DNA of 33,679 nucleotides from Chromera velia (lineage: Eukaryota > Sar > Chromeraceae). The stretch spans positions 5,001 to 38,679 of the forward strand of contig JAHBMJ010000636.1 in assembly GCA_018398765.1 (NCBI GenBank). Reading direction: 5' to 3'. A program made the position numbers and the translations under genes. Positions 1-9,844 of this stretch are shown here, piece by piece; within the stretch, counting starts at the first letter, position 1, and every line of letters starts with the position of its first letter. Under the pieces are notes generated by a model. The model made no database searches and was not told the DNA's origin. It worked only from the letters and a program-made list of their open reading frames with translations.

Positions 1-396
1 TCCTCTTTCAGCTTCATTGCCCTCTTCTTGCTCTTCCCCCTCTTCTCTCTCTACTCTTTTCTCCCTCTTCCGAATCCACTCTCCTCTCTCTCTTCTCTCT
101 CCTCTCCCTCTTCTCCCACCTGTGTTCTCCTCTCTTTCTCCACTCTCCTCTTCAACTTCCTCTTCTTGCTCTTCCTTATTGCTAATGTGCCCTCTCTCCT
201 CATCTTCTTGCCCGTCTTCTGCCCCTTTACCCCCCTCCCCACCTTCCTGCCCTCCCTCTGCCTCTTCTCCTCCCTCTTCATCTTCCTCTCCTTCCTCCCC
301 TTCCCCTGCTCCTTCTCCTCCCGCCCCATCTTCTTCTTCAAAAGCTTGCTTAAGTTCGTCTTCGTCAATCTCAGACTGATCTATGCTATCAAGCAC
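1..396 (-). CDS. Possible partial exon, Glu/Gly-rich acidic protein (low-complexity)
   Basis: The plus strand is almost pure C/T here. On the minus strand one frame stays open from a TAG at 397-399 to the window edge. It begins with a non-repetitive acidic stretch (SEIDEDELKQAFEEEDG, encoded near 325-375) and then becomes Glu/Gly/Lys/Arg-rich. An AG at 376-377 (minus-strand ...gatcag before TCTGAG) could be a splice acceptor, which would make this an internal exon of a gene running off the left edge. The family is not recognised. Purine-rich DNA has few stop codons, so openness alone is weak evidence; the mixed start of the frame is the better argument. The alternative is a simple-sequence tract with no coding role. 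Confidence 0.3.
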   Translation of the reverse strand, partial: MLDSIDQSEIDEDELKQAFEEEDGAGGEGAGEGEEGEEDEEGGEEAEGGQEGGEGGKGAEDGQEDEERGHISNKEEQEEEVEEESGEREENTGGRRGRGERRERGEWIRKREKRVEREEGEEQEEGNEAERG

Positions 397-2741
397 CTAC
401 TCGACTGCCCACCGCTGTCTACCAGTGGTGGGGGGGTCTATGGACCAGAAGCGGCGGTTGTTTCTGAAGTGAGGAGGCAGCTTGAAACGGTTAGCCTGGC
501 CGTGCTACCTCTGCACCTATTTTGGGGGGACATGCCTGGGTTCGAGGTCCTCAGATTTGTTGCGTGGAGGCCCACAGGAGTGTTGGTAGAGGCGATGTGT
601 GGCCATTATCCACAGTGTTTCACCATTTTTGGTTGTCAACAGGCCAAAGGCAATCTGTCTTTCCAGTTTTATCATTTAAGACAACATGGCTGCCCCCTAG
701 TGCCTCAACTAAACAATAGATAAGTTTACAATGGATGAATGACTGTCAGACCTTGTAAATAAACGAATAGATAACTTAAAATGCTTCTAATTTTACATAG
801 ATTTTCTAAAGTATGATCCTAAATTATACTTTGTCTTTATAACCTTTACCAAAATCTTTACCCTTGGCCGGCCACTCTACCGGTAATTACCAGTTGACCG
901 GTAATCAGCTTGCTTTACCACCGGAAAAATTGGTAACTCTGTTCCTGTCCCTTTCTGACTATCTGATTGCAACATCATGGACGATTTGTGGATAAACTCC
1001 AACCCTAGCTCCAAACCGAGGATATTTTAAGACTTATGGACTCCTTTGTGGACGAGGTAATCGAAAAAGGAAAATAGACAGGTGGTCAAAAAAGGACTCC
1101 GAGAACAGACAGTGGATCAAAGGGTCGGGGAGGGCTCGTCTCATACCAATGGAAACACTGCTTGAACATATTCCCTTTCATCATGTTATTGAGCAAAAGC
1201 ATATTCGACAGAATTTAAAAAATAACTTGTTCGTCATAGGACCACATATCTATAAGAACATGGACCGGATCGCTAGCCAGATTGTCGTTCGAGACTGCAA
1301 CCTGGTCTGAGAACTGTTGCGACCCTTTTAGATGTCTTGAGTATCGAGACGCAAGCTAAAGACTGAGGAGACAGCAAGTGCTGTCAGAGACACGGTACTG
1401 ACAATATTTGTCGCAGAGCATTTCGCGCATGCATGCAGTCTCAATTGCATATAGACTAGTATATAGAGCCCTGTGGGCCGGGGTTCACGTGGGGACCGGC
1501 CAGCTGCGTGCCGGGTGTCGATGCACTACAGCTGTGCCATGCAGTACAGAAACTGCAAGATCTATCCGATTATTATCCGATTTCTATGCCAACCTGTTCA
1601 ATGACATCACTTTACATATACATCCACACTTTTGACTGCTTCATTCGAATCAGCTCTGCGTTTGTGTGCTCATGTGTGCTCTCCTAGGTGCTCTCTCAGA
1701 GCTTGTTCAGCTTGTCCTTAAGAAATGGTAAAGAGACTGCGATCGAAGGTGAAGCAGCCCTTTTGTCTTATGAAGCACGACATCGTTAATGTATGGTCAG
1801 TCTGTCTCCTTCCTTTTAGTAAGGAGAGGACATTACAAAACCCACCAAGAAGAACGCATTTTTATATCCTGGTCAGTGCTTTAAACAATGGTTTGTTTTC
1901 TTTTCAGTTCCCAAGTTTGTTCTTCATTTTCCCTTTCTTTATGTCATCGGTCTTTATCGGTCTTGCAGGAGATCCCAAGGTTTCGTTTCTACAAGAGAAG
2001 GCAGAAACTGGAGTAGACATCCAGTTGGAGGCTTTCAAATATAGTTGCCAAGCTGCATTACATTGCAACTTAAATTCCAGTGTAATACATTATATCTAGT
2101 ACAACTTACAAAGGCCTTCTGGGAAACTAGTTTAAAGAACATAGTTAAAGTCTAGGATCCTAATTAAAAAAATTTAGAATTTTAAAGCTATGACATTATA
2201 AATCAATGTGATAAGGAATCATAAAAATGATGATTTACATAAAAAAACACTTTCAAAATTATTTATATAGCTTTATGCATAGAGACACCAGTTAGACTCT
2301 GAGTTAGTCAGTCAATTTGAGTTAGAGAGGCATGCAGGCGCTGGCAGGGCATCCAAGGCAGCAAACTCCAGAGCCCGCCAAGAGACCGAGAGGACGTCAA
2401 GGTCCTGCATCTGCCTGCAGACCCTCTTGTGCTGCAGAGGCCAGTTAGACCTCTGGCATGCAACACTGCAGTTCTGGGTCACCTTGCACCCGGCATACTG
2501 TAGCGCACTGTATCACTCTGCACCGCATACGGTGCATTGCTTCCTCCTGGTCCCAACGACCAAAACGTGCAGTGCCACCCCTTGTACGACATTGTCGCCT
2601 CCCAGCACCACAGAGAGAGGCGTAGGGGGGGGAACACAACATTAAGGACTTCAATTCCATAAAAATCTATGTGTTTGTATCATGATAATAATGATTATTA
2701 AATAATTTTTTAATGCTTTTATATGTTAATTATGTTAGAAA
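397..2741. other. Unassigned AT-rich intergenic DNA
   Basis: I see no recognisable gene. A plus-strand frame without an early ATG is open from about 993 to 1309. It ends at TGA 1307-1309 and its first ATG is at 1149; the translation is basic and mixed in composition (for example CGRGNRKRKIDRWSKKDSE) but matches no family I know, so it may be a transposase relic or chance. Short ATG frames at 1408-1635 and 1725-2099 have no recognisable domain. The stretch 2100-2330 is strongly AT-rich, and 2330-2640 is more GC-rich with no clear coding signal. Confidence 0.4.
843..938. repeat. Cluster of TTACC/GGTAA motifs with a direct repeat
   Basis: ACCGGTAAT occurs at 879-887 and again at 897-905, 18 bp apart. 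TTACC or its complement GGTAA recurs many times across about 95 bp. This looks like the end of a small transposon or a binding-site cluster; no partner end was found. Confidence 0.35.
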
Positions 2742-3292
2742 TGTTAGTGCGGGTGCAGGGATGCTCCTTGGGATGCTTTGATCTCATCCCTGACGGCCTA
2801 ACGCCTTGTGTGCACATTTGTGCATCCATGCCGCTTGAGTGAACCTTCGTGCATGCAAGTCGTGCACGTATGGCAATTATGTATGCAGCGTCTTGCCGAT
2901 ACAGAATGAGATGCATATGTGCATGCATTGTTTGAATGTATGAATTAATGAGAATCCATTTATTCATGCAATGAGGAGAGTTGTCAAGGCTTGACAGTCT
3001 TGGTTGCCTTATCCCGTCTCGATTGAATAGCTAATTAGGAGACACGCAGTGTAAGAAAGTGAATAGTCGGATCTCTAGACAACATTTCGTATCAGGTTGA
3101 TAGATTGACTTTCATGCTGACGATTGCAAGCAGACAGGTCAGCACAAACTGATGCATACTTTCCTATACCTTTTGCTGTATGACTTTGCAAGCGCTTATA
3201 CTTCTCTTAAAGCTGCCTAGAGCCACTGTTACTAGCACCAGACTGCTCTGCTTGCAGAATAGACAATCTGAATTAGAACCAAATCCCTATCA
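2742..3292 (+). repeat. 5' LTR of the copia element (551 bp)
   Basis: This aligns end to end without gaps to 9001-9551. By manual alignment there are 36 differences, 34 of them transitions, or about 6.5 % divergence. It starts TGTTAGTGCGGG and ends CCCTATCA. It should hold the element's promoter and polyadenylation signals, but I could not assign a clear TATA box. GCATGC-type palindromes are frequent inside it (around 2851 and 2921). Confidence 0.93.
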
Positions 3293-3303
3293 ATGCTGCC
3301 TCC

Positions 3304-4557
3304 ATGGCGAGCTCTGCAGCTGCTTCTGGTCAGAACAGTGGTGGCCCTCCTGGTCTTTTTTCCACGCCTACGCAAGTAGGCAAGGTGCCTCCACCGGCTC
3401 CTCCCGCTAAAGCACAGCAGCAGCAACAGCAGCAGCGCCGGCAGACGCCTCCTGGTCTCTCTTCCCTTTCCGGGTCCTCGTCTCCTCTGCAATAAGTTGT
3501 TGTTCAGGCGGCTCCCAAGGCCCCTGACTTCAACTGGGTGAACAAAATCAAGAACCTGTCTCCAGAACACCTCGAAATCTGGAAGATGACGTTTGAGAAG
3601 AAGGCGTCCCTCCAATTGAAGCCCCAGTACGTCTCTGACCGTGCCAAAGCCTACGAGGGTGCACTTTTGCACGCTGCTGGAGATTTTGATGAAGTTCAGA
3701 AGACCATCCACAACCGGTCTGCTGAAGGGCACACATGTGAAGATCTTCTCTTCAAGGTTTTGGGCGACTTTGTGAAGGACATGTCTGTCGTAAAGACAAA
3801 GGCAGACCGCTCCTTTATAGAGTTCCTGATCCGAGTGAAGGGGGAGAGCCTGAAGCACTACTTCAAGTGACACGACGAGGTCCTTCGTGTTGCCAAGGGC
3901 AAGGGCTTCATCCCCACTGACAAGGAGGAGAAGAAGGTCGGTATGAAGAACGCCTATATGAGTGAGTGGACCAATTGTGCTGAGAAGGCTTCTCTGCACA
4001 CGGGAAAACCGATCGACGACCTCCTCTTCTCTGAAATCTAACCCTTCCTTGACAGGAAGGCAGACGCCATCGAGTACAAGATCGCAGTAACAGGTGCGTC
4101 CTCTCAGAAGAAGCCCTCCGCTGACGAGTTTGGGGCTTCTGCTGAGAAGACAGGTGCTGCGACAGAGAAAGGAAAGGGGAAAGGGAAGAAGCCAAAGAAG
4201 GGAAAGAAGAAGCAGCAGCAGGTCCAGGCCGATTTCAAAGAGACTGCAGGGAAGGCCAGTGATAGGTAAAAGTGTAAGAACTGCGGGTTTGTCCACAGAA
4301 ACCCAGAGTACTGCCCTGCAGAGAAGGCAGAGTGCAAGAAGGAGTATGACGGATGTGGCCAGATTGGTCATTTTGCCCGCTGCTGCCCGAAGAAGAGAAA
4401 CTCCTTGAAGGGGAAGAAGGAGAGCGGTCGTCACGTCGAGCAACGCAGCTCCTCTCACTCGTCTCGAGCTTCTAGACAGCCCTCGTCTTCCCGCTACCGC
4501 CCCCGCTCCGATTTCAAGTCTTCCGATTACGACTCGGATTGTGACTCGGTTTTTTAA
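3304..4557 (+). pseudogene. Copia gag (capsid and zinc-knuckle nucleocapsid), decayed
   Basis: Gag would form the virus-like particle and bind the element RNA. The frame starts at ATG 3304 (MASSAAASG), just 11 nt after the LTR. It passes through a Pro/Gln-rich leader with a poly-Gln run at about 3412-3438, then a helical capsid-like section (about 3530-4090), then a Lys-rich stretch. The zinc-knuckle region at about 4270-4385 contains CKNC...H...C and DGCGQIGHFARCC; the position expected to be the first Cys of the second knuckle is Tyr. An Arg/Ser-rich acidic tail follows. Four in-frame stops interrupt it (TAA 3493, TGA 3868, TAA 4039, TAA 4267), and it ends at TAA 4555-4557 inside a hairpin. 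One extra T in the 4550-4555 T-run would join it to the pol frame, so the ancestral state was probably a single gag-pol ORF. A long antisense frame across this region is treated as a shadow. Confidence 0.85.
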
Positions 4558-4564
4558 CCGAGTC
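4543..4564 (+). other. Perfect hairpin at the gag stop codon
   Basis: GACTCGGTT at 4543-4551 and AACCGAGTC at 4556-4564 form a 9-bp perfect stem with a TTTT loop. The gag-frame TAA (4555-4557) spans the loop/stem boundary. The T6 run is also where the gag and pol frames part by one base. Confidence 0.75.
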
Positions 4565-6641
4565 AGGTGGGCGCAAAGCCTCCAGTCGAGATGAGCGACT
4601 GCAACCTGCGTTTGTTGTCTCTAGTTTGAGGGGATGACAAGGACAGAGTGAGAGGCGGGGGGCAGTGTCCAAGTCGCACAGAGACACCGAAGCTTGGGGT
4701 GCGAATTTCCCCAGGCAGAGGTGCAAGATGATTCAAACGACCATCAGGAACATGGAGTTGATGAAAAAACCGGTGGGAGCGGTCGCAGGACCAAGGGGTA
4801 CTGTCAAAGGAGCTAGAAGCTTCGATGGCCCTCGGCGAGGCAAGGCCAAAAGGCTCCTCCAGTCAGTTGCTGTACCCACTTCTCCTTCGTGAGACTTTTC
4901 CAAGTTATCGGGTGCTATACCTCTCTCTTCCTCTTATTTTGTTCTCGTGCAGCGTCTAAAGACTCCAGATGAATGCTTTCTCTCGGGTCCACACTTAGAC
5001 AGAGAGGATGAGTCGCTGATTGCCAACAGTGGGTGTTCGCATTGTCTTTATGGAGAAGGGTACGAGAAGTATCTGGTCGGAGTGAGGAAGCAGAGAATGG
5101 AGTTCAACCTCGCAGCTTCGAGGGAGAGCCAACCCTTTACTACCGATAACCTGCACATCTTACACCTCCCGATCAGAGATGAGTTTGGGAGGGTTCGCAT
5201 GGTGCTGGAAGAAGGAGCCATCCATCCTTCCGTTGGTCGCAGTCCGCTTCCATGTGCTCAGAAAGAGCTCTTCCTTGCAAAAAGGAGGAAGGGCCGCAGC
5301 TATGTTGAGCTCGTAGACATATTAGATGGCGGGAGCTTTCGGGCCCCTGTTGACCGCATAGGATGGATGCCGCTCGTCCGTCTCTGTAAAGATGATGAAG
5401 CAGCAGCAGCAGCGCAGGTGACTGCGCCCCTTTTTGTGTGGAAAAAAAAGTGTTTTTATTCTTTTTCCCTATCTGCCAACGCTCGCGCGTCCGTGGAACT
5501 TCCTACAGAGCGCAAGCAACACTTGTTCTATGTGTTGCACTCCCGATTAGCGCACTCTGTGGGCTCCTATTTGGAAAAGATTCTAAAGGAGAAAGGAGTG
5601 CCCTTTTCTGTTTCCCCTCAGGAATGCCGAGACGTTCGTGACTTGTGTGAGGCCTGCAAGTCTGTGAATCAGAGGAAAGAGAGCATTCTTCTGAAAGGTG
5701 TTTTGAAGCAGAGGGAGGACAGAAGGAAACGGCGATCGAAGAAACGTGTCCGTTTTGTGGAAGATGAGTCGCGCCCATCAGCAGCCGGGGGTGATTTAAA
5801 GGCCCAGAAATCGCAGCAGCAGAAGCAGACGAAGGAGCCAGCCCCCTTTAACCAAACTATCTTTCAGGATCTTAAGGAGATGAGAACCAAAGGTGTGGGA
5901 GGGTTCAAGTACATCTCCGTTATCGTTTGTGGGGGGACTAAGAAGGTTTCTCTCCACACTTTTCGAAAGAAGCGTCATGCCGTGCGCCACCTGCGGCAGT
6001 GGGTGCGTCGATGGGAGGTTCGAGGCCTCGGAAAGCCCCTCATTGTCCGCACAGACAACGGGGGAGAATTTCTGGGCAAAGATGAGATCGATGGTTATTG
6101 TGCAGCGTGCGATGACATAAACCTCCACCACGAGCGCGGTCCTCCCTTCTCTCCACAGGTCCAGTCGGAAGTCGAACGCATGAATCTCAATATCATTTCT
6201 CTTTTTAAAAAGTCTTTGATTCAGCTTTATCTCCCCCTTTCTCTTTGGCCTGTTTTTTTTTTTAGCGTTACTAATCAGTTAGGTGACATTGTACACAGTA
6301 AGACAGGCCAATCCCCCAACTCACTGATTTTTAGTCACGCTTGCGGTGTCCCTCCAATTGCAATAGGTGATGAAGTGCGCGTGATTGATCCCTCTCCTTC
6401 TTTAGACTCTGTGGGTGCAAAGAGTGAGCGAGCACTCTTTGGGGGGGTACAAGGTCCACAGGTCTGTTCTCTGGTTGTGTTGCGGGGGGGGCGATGGGTT
6501 CCTCTCCGAGTGCATCCGCAGCATGTCAGACTAGAGAAATGGCTGGGTGTAGATGAAGAACAAAAATGGAGAAAAGACAGAAGACAGCCAGAGAAGTCAG
6601 TAAGAGAAGAAGAGGAATCAGATAGGCTAGTGATAATCTGA
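4558..6641 (+). pseudogene. Copia pol, part 1: aspartic protease and integrase, decayed
   Basis: This frame follows gag by a shift of one base and carries TGA stops at 4635 and 4890 before a clean open stretch from 4947 to 6641. The protease active site reads ANSGCSHC at about 5022-5045. The family has Asp-Ser-Gly, so the catalytic Asp appears as Asn (AAC, 5025-5027), a G-to-A change. The GAG-pre-integrase/HHCC finger is at about 5535-5665 (HSRLAH ... CEAC). The integrase core runs from about 5850 to 6330, with TDNGGEF near 6050 and EVERMN near 6175. The DDE set therefore looks present as D (FQDL), D (TDN) and E about 39 residues later. The frame ends at TGA 6639-6641, while the downstream sequence continues in another frame from about 6632, implying an indel between roughly 6625 and 6639. 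Confidence 0.88.
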
Positions 6642-8878
6642 TCGATTTGCATGTGGATGGAGAAGACGTCGAGCCTGACTCTCCCATTCCTGCAGTAGAG
6701 CCCTCTCCCCTCAGAGATGAGAACGGAAGAGAAAGACCAAGAAAGCAAGCTGGTCATTAGGTTCTCGCCAGATCGACAGACGGCGCTCTGTGGCCTGGAC
6801 ACATCGTGAGAGAAGGAGCAAAAAAAGAAAGAGGACTGGGAGTAGCAAGATTTAAGAAAGACGAGAACGGAACGTGGAAGGCAGTTGAGATTGAACACGG
6901 TGTGAAACAGAAGGACATCGTTGAACGTTTCGATCCTCCAATCGGGGGTGGTCTTCCTGCCGAATTGCTCTCCCGTCTGGATGACTCTGTCCCTGTCTCT
7001 GCAGATCTTCAGCCTTCCCCGAATCCCTCTCCCGCTTCTTTGCCTTCTAATGTTCCTGTCCCAGATGATGTTGATGTCGTTCCACCGATCGATGTCGACC
7101 CAATTGCAGAACAGGTTACAGAAGAGGTGAAGAGAGCAGATTTTCTTGAATAAAATAAGAAAAGCAGAAAGGAGAGAAGAAAGATTATTTAGGAAAGAAA
7201 GAAAGAAAGGAGAGCACAGGAAGAAGTCAGAAAGGCAGAAGCGATAGATAGGTATATCGAGATTGCTTCCCTTGCGATGAAGATGGAAAGAGCAAAGAGG
7301 TTAGTCAAGAGAGAGAACAAGTCAAAAGGACACATTCCTGCCACAACAGAAGAGATTACGAAAGGAAGTCACACTGAGTCAGATAAATCAGAACTTGCGT
7401 GCTGGGCAAAGTGTGGAGTTTTCGATTTGCCATTGCAGACAACCAGCCTGGGGTGGGGGGTGAAACCGATCACTCTTCACTGGGTGCAAACGTGGAAGCT
7501 GAAGGATAGAAAACGGGTGGCAAAGTCTCATTTGGTAGCAAAAGGATTCCAGGACTCTCGTGACAATGGATTTCTAGAGACCTTCAGTGGGACTGCTAGT
7601 TTGTCTCTCTCTCATGCTGCTTTCGTCTGAGCCTTCTCTCAGGGCCTTTAAGAAGCAAAGGCGGATATCTCTACCGCTTTCCTCCAAGCACCGTTGGAGT
7701 CAAAGAGCGGTGAGGTGTGGCTTCGCTTGCGTTCTGACCTCCCTGTCTCTGTCTATCCTGGCTTACGTGCTGGTGTGTATGTGAGAACCTTGAAGGCTGT
7801 GTATGGTCTTAAAGATGCTCCTTACGCATACACTCAGTTCTTCAAAAAGAGAGTGAAGGAGCTGGGGTGGGTTGAAATTTCTGAGTCTATTCTGGTCAAA
7901 AGGAATCAGAAAGGGGAAGCGATTGCTCTTCTTGTGATGCAATGCCATGTAGACGATCTCTTTGTTTTAACCTCTGATATGATGAAAGAGATGGAACAGA
8001 TCGGTAGCCTCTTTGAGATGGATAATCCTGTTCGAATGGACGATGGTTCTTTGCATGTATATGTGGGGATATCTGTTCGAATGACAGAGGGTCGCATGCT
8101 TTTAAACCAAGGAAGCTATCTCAGAGAGGCAGCAGAGAATGTTCCTGCAGAAGCCAGAAAGCCAATCATAGACAGAGATCTGCTCTTGCCGTCAGAAGAA
8201 GAAGTCGACCCTTCTTTGTACTCCACTCAGCAAAGCAATGTGGGTACACTCGGATGGGGGGTGAAGACCCAGCCGCATTTAAATTTCCTTTTTGGTTATC
8301 TTTCTCACTCCAACACGAAGCCCTCCCCCATATTTGTGCGTGCATCAGAGAAGGCACTCTGGCATGCACACCAATGCTCTAGACTGCTTGAGCTGTCTGC
8401 AGTCAGTGAAGAGCCTGTTTTGATCGTATGGGTCGATGCGTCATATGAATTGCAGAAGAAAGAGGGGAAGCTTGGGTATGAAATCCAAATTCTTCCCCGT
8501 TCTGCACTCACAGATCTGAAAAGAATAGGAGAAGAGAACACTGTGGCGTGGTGGTCAAAAAAGGAAGGAAGAAAGTTAGGCAGCACGACGTCAGCAGAGT
8601 TGCTTGCCATGAGAGAAGGAGTGAAGGCGACTTTTGCTTTCGTGCACTTCATGAAGAAATTGTGGGGGTGCATGCCTGATGTTCTGGTCATCTCGGACAG
8701 TCAGCCTCTCCTACATCAACTGTTATCCAAGCAGTGCAAGTCAGAACTGCGTATGCAAGGTGACTCAGAGCTGGAATACGTTATAAAAAACCTTTCAGAG
8801 CTTGGAGCAAAGGTTCGATGGATCGAGACCGGCTATTAGCGAGCAGACAGACAGACCAAGTTTCTGAAGAGTGCGTGA
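6632..8878 (+). pseudogene. Copia pol, part 2: reverse transcriptase and RNase H, decayed
   Basis: This is the continuation of pol in a third frame. An acidic linker (about 6640-7150) leads into the RVT_2 domain. RT landmarks are LHWVQTWKLKD and SHLVAKGF (about 7475-7550), ADISTAFLQAPLE (about 7660-7700), LKAVYGLKDAPYAY (about 7790-7830) and the catalytic HVDD at 7946-7957, where copia elements usually have YVDD. RNase H follows with VWVDAS (about 8430), TSAELLAM (about 8590) and ISDSQPLL (about 8690), and closes with RADRQTKFLKSA before TGA 8876-8878. In-frame stops are TAG 6758, TAA 7151, TAG 7190, TGA 7628, TAA 7649 and TAG 8837. The last sits where the family's Gln-x-Ala-Asp motif is expected, so a CAG-to-TAG change is likely. 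Confidence 0.9.
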
Positions 8879-8984
8879 ATGATTCTTTCATTTATATTTT
8901 GCATTCTTCTTTTTGATTAATTGCATAGATAAGCTTTTGGTAGCCTTTTGCATTTTGTTCTTTCGATCAAGTGATTTCACCTCC

Positions 8985-9000
8985 AGAACAAGGGGGTGAT
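8985..9000 (+). promoter_or_regulatory. Polypurine tract before the 3' LTR
   Basis: AGAACAAGGGGGTGAT directly abuts the TGTTAG start of the 3' LTR. Position and composition fit the primer for plus-strand DNA synthesis, and the sequence resembles the purine tract seen before plant copia 3' LTRs. Confidence 0.75.
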
Positions 9001-9551
9001 TGTTAGTACGGGTGCAGGGGTGCTCCTTGGGACGCCTTGATCTCATCCCTGACGGCCTAACGCCTTGTGTACGCATTTGTATATCCATACCGATTGAGTA
9101 AACCTTCGTGCGTGCAAGTCGCGCACGTATGGCAATTATGCATGCAGCGTCTTGCCGATATAGAATGAGATGTATATGTGCATGCATTGTTTGAATGTAT
9201 GAATTAATGAGAATCAATTTATTCATGCAATGAGGAGAGTCGTCAAGGCTTGACAGTCTTGGTTGCTTTATCCCATCTCGATTGAATAGCCGATTAGGAG
9301 ACACGCAGTGTGAAAAAGTGAATAGTTGGATCTCTAGACAACATTTCGTGTCGGGTTGATAGATTGACTTTCATGCTGACGATTGTAAGCAGACAGGTCA
9401 GTACAAACTGATGCATACTTTCCTATGCCTTTTGCTGTATGACTTTGCAAGCACTTATACTTCTCTTAAAGCTGCCTAGAGCCACTGTTACTAGCACCAG
9501 ACTGCTCTACCTGCAGAATGGACAATCTGAATCAGAACTAAATCCCTATCA
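9001..9551 (+). repeat. 3' LTR of the copia element (551 bp)
   Basis: Full-length partner of 2742-3292, TGTTAGTACGGG to CCCTATCA, same length and no gaps. It is not followed by the target duplication. Homology to the 5' part of the element continues past its CA end into the start of the internal region (9552-9614). Confidence 0.93.
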
Positions 9552-9839
9552 ATGCTGCCTCCATGGTGAGCTCTGCAGCTGCTTCTGGTCAGAACAGTGG
9601 TGACCCTCCTGGTCGTGAATAGTCGGATTTCTAGACAACATTTCGTGTCGGGTTGATAGATTGACTTTCATGCTGACGATTGCAAACAGCACGAACTGAT
9701 GTATACTTTCCTATGCCTTTTGTTGTGTGACTTTGCAAGTGCTTATACTTCCTTTAAAGTTGCTTAGAGCCACTGTTACTAGCATCAGACTGCTCTGCCT
9801 GCAGAATAGACAATCTGAATCAGAACCAAATCCCTATCA
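9552..9839 (+). repeat. Start of a second internal region fused to a 5'-truncated LTR
   Basis: 9552-9614 repeats the first bases of the internal region and the gag start (compare 3293-3354). From about 9615 the sequence jumps to the middle of an LTR (equivalent to 3059) and runs to the LTR end CCCTATCA at 9839, with one 9-bp internal deletion relative to 3059-3292. AGAAA follows at 9840-9844. The simplest reading is a tandem element sharing the middle LTR, in which most of the second copy and the first half of the third LTR were deleted. Confidence 0.88.
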
Positions 9840-9844
9840 AGAAA

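Larger units (their letters stand above)
2742..9839 (+). mobile_element. Ty1/copia LTR retrotransposon, degenerate, with rearranged 3' end
   Basis: The element is flanked by a 5-bp target duplication, AGAAA at 2737-2741 and AGAAA at 9840-9844. It begins TGTTAG and its LTRs end CA. The internal region encodes gag with a zinc knuckle, protease, integrase, RT and RNase H in that order, which is diagnostic of Ty1/copia. The coding span runs from ATG 3304 to TGA 8876-8878, about 1,860 codons. It probably descends from a single gag-pol frame, because all segments join apart from two frame breaks (the T-run at 4550-4555 and near 6625-6632). In-frame stops lie at 3493, 3868, 4039, 4267, 4635, 4890, 6758, 7151, 7190, 7628, 7649 and 8837, so this copy cannot move by itself. 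No tRNA primer-binding site was recognised after the 5' LTR. The right end is LTR, gag start, then truncated LTR (see separate entries). Confidence 0.93.

Noticed and set aside
17-723. Ser/Pro/Leu-rich plus-strand ORFs at the left edge
   Set aside because: They come from the C/T-rich tract; the minus-strand acidic frame is more protein-like.
3293-3303. tRNA primer-binding site after the 5' LTR
   Set aside because: ATGCTGCCTCC does not match the usual initiator-Met 3' end or the half-tRNA site of Drosophila copia as far as I can tell.
3232-4458. 408-aa antisense ORF across gag
   Set aside because: The sense strand has capsid and zinc-knuckle motifs; the antisense product is Leu/Arg-rich with no domain and is a shadow of codon bias.
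4550-4556. TTTTTTA as a programmed -1 frameshift site between gag and pol
   Set aside because: In the gag frame the heptamer is out of register, and its stem overlaps it instead of following at a spacer; a one-base loss in the T-run is simpler.
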